From assembly GCF_963169125.1 (NCBI RefSeq), contig NC_084797.1, positions 88,569,868-88,633,867 of the forward strand: a stretch of 64,000 bases of DNA, written 5' to 3'. Source of the DNA: Humulus lupulus. Its lineage: Eukaryota > Streptophyta > Magnoliopsida > Rosales > Cannabaceae. Both the position numbers and the translations under genes were made by a program. Below are positions 58,692 to 64,000 of this stretch, in pieces. The notes beneath the pieces were generated by a model. The model was not told the DNA's origin, ran no database searches, and was given only the letters and a program-made list of their open reading frames with translations. Positions within the stretch are counted from its first letter, which is position 1. Every line of letters begins with the position of its first letter.

Positions 58692-60415
58692 TGTAACGAC
58701 CCAAATTCGCTAATAAGGCTTAAGGGCCTTGATTAGTGTGCCAGGAGGGCAGGTTGGGATTTATGTGTGATTTTATGAATTAAATGCATGATTATGATTT
58801 AAAGCATGTTATTTGGCTATTTGTTTAAACTGAGATGCATGGCTATGTTTACTAGTATGCATATAGGCCCGGATCGTGTTAGAAGGGCATAATTGTAATT
58901 CTGGCCATGATGGGCATAACTGATTGATATGTGATAATTGTATTCTGTGAATTGTACCGCGTGTGTGTGGTTTTATTATTGTGATGCACGTGCCGAGACG
59001 GTCCTAGAGAGCTAGTTAACTTAGATGTCACAACGGGATTTTGTACCCGGCTCGGGAGGAGCCTAGGGGTATCTCGGGAATTTTATGGCTAAGTTGAGAT
59101 TTAGCGGGTAATGGTTATTGGAGATTTAGTAACCTGGGTAACCATTAGTTACTGCTGTGGGTAACAAGTTTTAAGGTAAAAAGTGGTAGAAATGAAATAG
59201 AAATGAAAAGACTTAAGTGTCCTTTGAGGTTTAGCTAAGGAGGATTAGTAGGAAAGGGTAAAATGGTCATTTGGCAAGGGATCCTCTGTCTGATGGGTGC
59301 CGCGGCACAAGGATGTGGTGCCGCGGCACAAGGCAAATTTCAGGGCATCATTTTTAGGCAATTTTAGGCCTTTGCTCCGGGGGTTCGGGGGATGTCTCCG
59401 GGGTGTTGTTTTAAGGTTTTAGAGGCCCCGGGAGTGTGGGATTGGTCCCGGGAAGTGGTTTTGGGTTGATTAGTAATGAGGGATGTTTCTTGTGTGTTGT
59501 GACTAGGTCCTTTGTGAGGCTCGTGCTGGAGGACCGTGCTCGCAGCTTTAGTGCATCAGGAGGCTCGGAATACAGGTAAGAAAACTATAACACCCGAGGT
59601 TAGGGCATGGCCCCATATTGTATTATGTGCAAATGTTTAACCTTAAATGAATCATGATGTGTGTGAATGGTTATTTCAAATGTACTATATGTGTGATTAT
59701 GATGAAATGAGCGGCAAGGGCCGAGTACGGCGTAAGCCGGGGCGGCCGTGGGCCGAGTACGGCGTAAGCCGGGGCGGCCGTGGGCCGAAAGTAACACCTA
59801 GCACATGGGATGCTATAATCAGGGCGGGGCCCGGTGGATACATGTGTTATGATATATATTCAGGGTGGGACCCAAGGGATACATGAGTTATCCTCGCGGT
59901 GAGAACCGATACCCCAGGGCTTTGGTAAGGGTCCTGGGGCGGCATGGCCGTGTTTGCTTAGTCTAATGATTGACTTGTTTATTTGTGGATTATATGTTAT
60001 GTTCTGCATGAGTTTTCTTGCTGGGCTTCGGCTCACGGGTGCTCTGTGTTGCAGGTAAGGGCAATGACTGAATCAACCAACCATGAGTACGGAGAGCGTG
60101 AAGCGGCGCGTACATGTTTGGCCTGCCCGACTGCTTTGGTTGGGGGTTTATTTGAAAATGGCTGTAATAATCTACGATTTTATGATTTATCAACTGTGAA
60201 CTTATTTCAAGATGTAAATAGTTTTCAAACCTTATTTTGGGATCCCAAATATTTAATAATAGAAGTTTTAATGAAATGACGCATTTTCAAAGATTACAGC
60301 CTTAACTTTTAATTAGTCACACTTTTGTTTCAAAACCTCGGTTAGCGAGTCCATTGCACATTGTTTTGTCTTAAAATCTCACTTAGTAACGGCTCTAAGG
60401 AAGTAGGGCGTTACA
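58692..60415 (+). repeat. G 5' LTR (1724 bp)
   Basis: TGTAACGACCCAAATTCGC to AGTAGGGCGTTACA. Two copies of the perfect palindrome GTGCCGCGGCAC (59297-59308 and 59318-59329), a 32-bp tandem repeat, and the conserved block near 60010. Confidence 0.87.
59718..59787. repeat. 32-bp tandem repeat in G LTR
   Basis: Two full copies and a short third start of GGGCCGAGTACGG + CGTAAGCCGGGG + CGGCCGT. Related GGCCGAGNACGGC motifs occur in the A3 LTR. Confidence 0.8.
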
Positions 60416-60418
60416 ACT

Positions 60419-60430
60419 TGGTATCAGAGC
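60419..60430 (+). promoter_or_regulatory. G primer binding site (tRNA-Met)
   Basis: Perfect TGGTATCAGAGC three bases after the LTR. Confidence 0.85.
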
Positions 60431-63400
60431 GAGCCAAGGTTTATTGGTTCTGGAGATCGACCGAACATGTACGCTCGCTGTCAGTGACAAGCTCGACTCA
60501 GGGTTGGTTGGTATGATTAATTGACATGTCTGAATATATGTTTGAATGCCCTGTTTGCCTGCTTATCTATATGGAGCATGAGAAATGAGTTGACATATGC
60601 AGGAGATGCTGTTGGGCTGAGCCCTTTAGTATTGCATGTTGAGATTGATGCATGCTGAATAATACTATTATGCATGTGGATGAATATTGGCATAATGGTT
60701 TGAATATTGAGTGTATGTGGTTAATTTTCTGAATTAAATTCATAAGTTTATCCGTTTATTTGCTTGTATGAAGCATGTTGAGACCTGGATATACTTAGTG
60801 GTGATAAATCTGGTAGCTAAATGTATATCATTGTGGATTTGAACTAGTATATGCTTGTGTGTGCATTATACCTGTGGATATTTGGACCTAGTGGTGGGTT
60901 GGTTCAGAGTATGAACCACAGAGTTCAGGAGTTGGTCAGTTTTGACGGATGAACTCGTGTTGTTGGTTCCTAGAAAGGTTTGGGGACCTGATATTGTGTT
61001 GAAAAGGGGGTTTCTAGATGTAAGTTGGATTTGAGATCTCCAGTTATCCCTGAGAGCAGCAGCAAAGGGTCACTAGTGTGTGAGTTAGCTGTGGAGTTTG
61101 TTAGTTGAGATGGGATAGAAGAACAGCGGATTCTCTGGGGAGATGATTGAATTAGATGTTTTAACAGTAAGGTTACCGGTGATGGTTTACTGTGAAGTAT
61201 GGACAGATAAGGGTACTATATGAAAGGCGTATAGGGTGTTATCCTCTAGTGTTGAGGAAGGTACGAGTTGACAGGGAATTTATCAATAGATGAGCTGAGT
61301 TAATTCCACCCTTGGTTAAGAGGACGAGAGATCCTGATTAGGGGGTTATGTTAAATGTGGAGGTAGAGAGTTTCCTGGAAGTGATACTCGGGCTGAGGTA
61401 CTGGTTTATTGGGTTGGAAAGAACCTAGATGATGAATGGTTAGAAGAGATTTTAAAGACATGATTAGAACCGTGGAGACGGGCAAATGTGTAAGTCTGGT
61501 TTGGACTGTTAGGGGTAACAACCGCGTAGATCAATGGGTCTGGTGAATTGGATAATTCATTTGGGAATTTATACTGGCGGATGTACCGGAATTGGATGAC
61601 GACCCATTTAAGGGCATGAGATCTGGAATAACCTAAGGCATTTGGGCTGCTTTGAGGAAAGAGTTTTTGGTCTGTACGTGGATGGCGGAGAGGGCCATAT
61701 TGTTTGAGGAACTGATGGTTGATGTATAGAGCATGAGTGCTAGAGCCGCAAGGGCGGTGCTTCCTTTGATGGAATTAGTAAAGATAAATTCGTGATAATC
61801 AAGTTGAAAGAACCCCGGATAGGGTTGTGGCTTCTGGAATTGCCAAGAAAGGGGAGAGGTCTGGGTGAAAGGATGGTACTATTATTTGATAGAACGCAGC
61901 AAGGTTGGATTCACGATTGTTGAGGTAGAAGGACCCCAGACAGTTCTTGGGCACCTAATTTGAGATTTGAAAGAAGTTTGATTGCTAAGGTGGTTGTCGA
62001 GCTGGCGTCAGGAACCAGGGAGGTTAGTTAGTATGCGCTTGGGGGAGAGGATGCCACCTGAGAGGAGGTCAGGCGAGGACTTCTGCATAGAATGACTCGA
62101 TATGTTGGGATGGATTTCCCATGGTGAGGGAACGGAGAGCCAGAGTGCAGTGATACATTCAAAGTTTGAGGCTGAGTCCTCAAGGGTGAGTATTTAACTG
62201 ACGAGCTTATGCTTTGGTCAGGTAGCGAACTGAAAGGATTCGGTGTTGCGAATGCTCCGAGAGGGTGATGGACATAGAGAGGGTGCCTCTATGGTGCCAT
62301 TTGAGAGGCTGAGGACAGTGATACTTATTGAGAAGGAATTAGAAACTCTGGCAGATGGATTGTTGAGGATATCATCTGGAGTACGTAAAGGAGACGGAGC
62401 TGATCAGTGGGAAAATTACGTGGGTATGTAAAGAAAGATTTAGGGGATACTTCAAGGTCAGACTACAGATAGGGTTGGTATAAAGAATGTTGTAAAAGAC
62501 GGTCTTGGCCGACAGAAAGTCTATCGAAGCAATTAATGGAATCTGGGCCTGGTATAGCCAGTGTGTTATACTGCGGGGATTGCTAGTATCGTCGGGTTAG
62601 GACGAAAAGTACAATGTTGGATACAAGATGGGACGATGTCCCCAAGAGTTGATCTACGACCTGGTTATTGCCAGTTGGAAACCAAGGATAAAGACTTTTC
62701 GTGAATTGATTAGGTTGCACGGGGCAGGGTGTGAGGAATTGGTAACAAGGATTCTGGAACGGTTCAAGCTACAGCAGCACAGGTAAGTTCTTTAGACAGA
62801 GAATGCATGAACGGTGTGGGCAAGTTCCCTTCAAGTTCACGAGCAGTACATATGGATTACTCCCAGACAGAAATGGTGAGCAAGTGACTATGCGAAAGAC
62901 GTTTGTACCCAGAAGGCGAAGTCACAGGTAAGGTTCTACGGAGTGTTAGTTTGGATGTCGTCAGGAGTTCTCAGATTACAGCTGCAAGAAGAAAGGACAG
63001 GTATGTGAAGATTTGATCTGAAGTCACAAAGAAGCTAATGAAGAACGTCCGAAGAATTGAAGGCATAACAAGACTGGTAAGCGCGTCATCTATTGCACAA
63101 GCACCTCCGGAGACAACTACATCAGAGATGAGGAGAACAGTAAAACTTGAGGTTAGACGGACTGAATGTGTCGAATCAGAAAGAAATTCAGAAGACAAGG
63201 TAAGAATTGATTAATATCTGGGAATGCTGGAATGTGTGTGTGTTATGGCTAAGTTAAGAGTGGTGGCATAAAAGACTTGGTCTATGATGAGGTACTTGAG
63301 TTGTGGGTATTAGTAAGAAGGTTAATGTTGAGACCCAGTTGTGGTGAAAAGTAACAGACTGATGATCAGTGTTTGAATTCTCGATTGGACGAGGAGAAAT

Positions 63401-64000
63401 TTAATTAGAGGCGGAGCCCCTAACTGTGAGGCGAGTATCAGTCAGGGAATAATGCCATAGATTGCGATGGAGGATATAAGGCAACGACTGAGATTGGCGT
63501 AACGTTAGCAGGTATGATTAGCTGGTGAGTGTCACTGAGCTATGGAACCCGAAGTGTCGGCTTTGGTTGAAGCAGAGAAGGACCCTGCTAAGGTGGTACA
63601 AGTTGGAATACCAGAAATGGACGAAGGATCCAATTAGATTCGGGTTGTGAATGAGAATTCTGAATGGACATCATTCCACCTCCTAGGGTACGTCGTACTG
63701 GGAGGGTCGAGCGGGTGCCGGAATATAGCGTTTTCCTTTGGACCCTGAGGGGTTAGGTGATGTGGTAGTGTATCATGGGAATAGACCACTTTAGACCTTG
63801 AGTAAATTGTTTGGACATGAAAAGCTTTAACTCAGTTAAGGGAGTTAATGTTGTTGGGTCAAGTGAACTGGGTTCGAGATAGAACGTCGCTGATACGGAA
63901 TTGAGAGCCTATAGTATTTTAAATTGTTGGAATGGATTTAGAGGACAAAAAGAACAGAGTGGGAACCTGGAATTGTCAGGTGATTGCAAGTGAATTGGCA
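60431..64000 (+). other. G interior without intact genes
   Basis: Purine-rich on the plus strand, no frame above about 75 codons and only one recognisable pol motif (62624-62695). It may be a heavily decayed chromovirus or a large non-autonomous (LARD-like) derivative. Confidence 0.55.
62624..62695 (+). pseudogene. RT motif relic in G
   Basis: One frame reads MSPRVDLRPGYCQLETKDKD, which aligns with the chromovirus RT segment [20 protein letters not shown]. Stops follow immediately. Confidence 0.6.

Larger units (their letters stand above)
58692..64000 (+). mobile_element. Element G: 5' LTR and decayed or non-coding interior
   Basis: An LTR (58692-60415) followed by a perfect tRNA-Met primer site and at least 3.57 kb without a long reading frame. 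Left flank GGTCA; the 3' end is beyond the window. Confidence 0.75.

Noticed and set aside
62243..62431. Small genes in the G interior
   Set aside because: Frames of 60-75 codons without family motifs, conserved start context or neighbours; expected by chance in purine-rich DNA.
63660..63730. Peptide IPPPRVRRTGRVERV as a gag start
   Set aside because: It resembles the basic start of some gags but lies downstream of the RT relic on the same strand and is followed by stops; chance cannot be excluded.

Overview
The window is plant repeat DNA: nested LTR retrotransposons with no host gene, tRNA or rRNA gene that I can support. Most elements are Ty3/gypsy chromoviruses of the Tekay/Del type. They have a single gag-pol frame, a retropepsin with DSGAT, an RT with FIDD, an integrase ending in a chromodomain, TGTAACG...CGTTACA LTRs of 1.7-2.4 kb, and a tRNA-Met primer site (TGGTATCAGAGC). 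A second group is Tat/Ogre-like, with a TGGCGCCG primer site and TGTGGATG...CGTCAACA LTRs. Minor classes are a Cassandra LTR carrying 5S-like promoter boxes, two short TGATGAGG...ATCA LTRs that resemble CRM, and one Copia-like LTR. This points to pericentromeric or other heterochromatic DNA of an angiosperm, most likely a eudicot. I cannot name the species from the sequence.

Layout. 1-4562: minus-strand Tat-like element, cut by the window edge, inserted in the 3' LTR of element C. 4563-29986: element C (minus), split by A1 (5661-15938, complete, TSD ATACT, itself holding Tat-like solo LTR J), solo LTR B1 (15944-18193, same TSD ATACT), CRM-like solo LTR I1 (20272-20897) and a very young gag-only element (22856-28674, TSD ACCAT). 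29987-31373: fragment D, which C appears to have entered. 31374-35174: two truncated Tekay elements, A2 (minus) and A3 (plus), joined head to head. The A3 LTR is split by solo LTR B2 (35699-38033, TSD GTTAC) and by element E (39318-48418, TSD CCATA), whose 3' LTR holds a Cassandra solo LTR (46505-46876). 48852-52775: LTR relics and AT-rich DNA. 52776-56209: fragment F (minus) with solo LTR I2. 56210-58691: 3' end of element H (minus). 58692-64000: 5' LTR of element G (plus) with an almost non-coding interior.

All autonomous-type gag-pol genes seen are broken by stops, frameshifts, deletions or lost catalytic residues. The one intact reading frame of clear origin is the gag of the element at 22856-28674. 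That element has LTRs, primer site, polypurine tract and gag but no protease, RT or integrase, so it must be mobilised in trans. Its two LTRs differ by one substitution that I found plus four units of a 12-bp array, so it inserted recently. The most interesting signals are this gag-only element and its fast-changing GC-rich LTR arrays, a short LTR block ending in a splice-donor-like CAG/GTAAG kept in ten otherwise diverged LTRs, two insertions at the same 5-bp target, and GC-rich palindromes in the Tekay LTRs.
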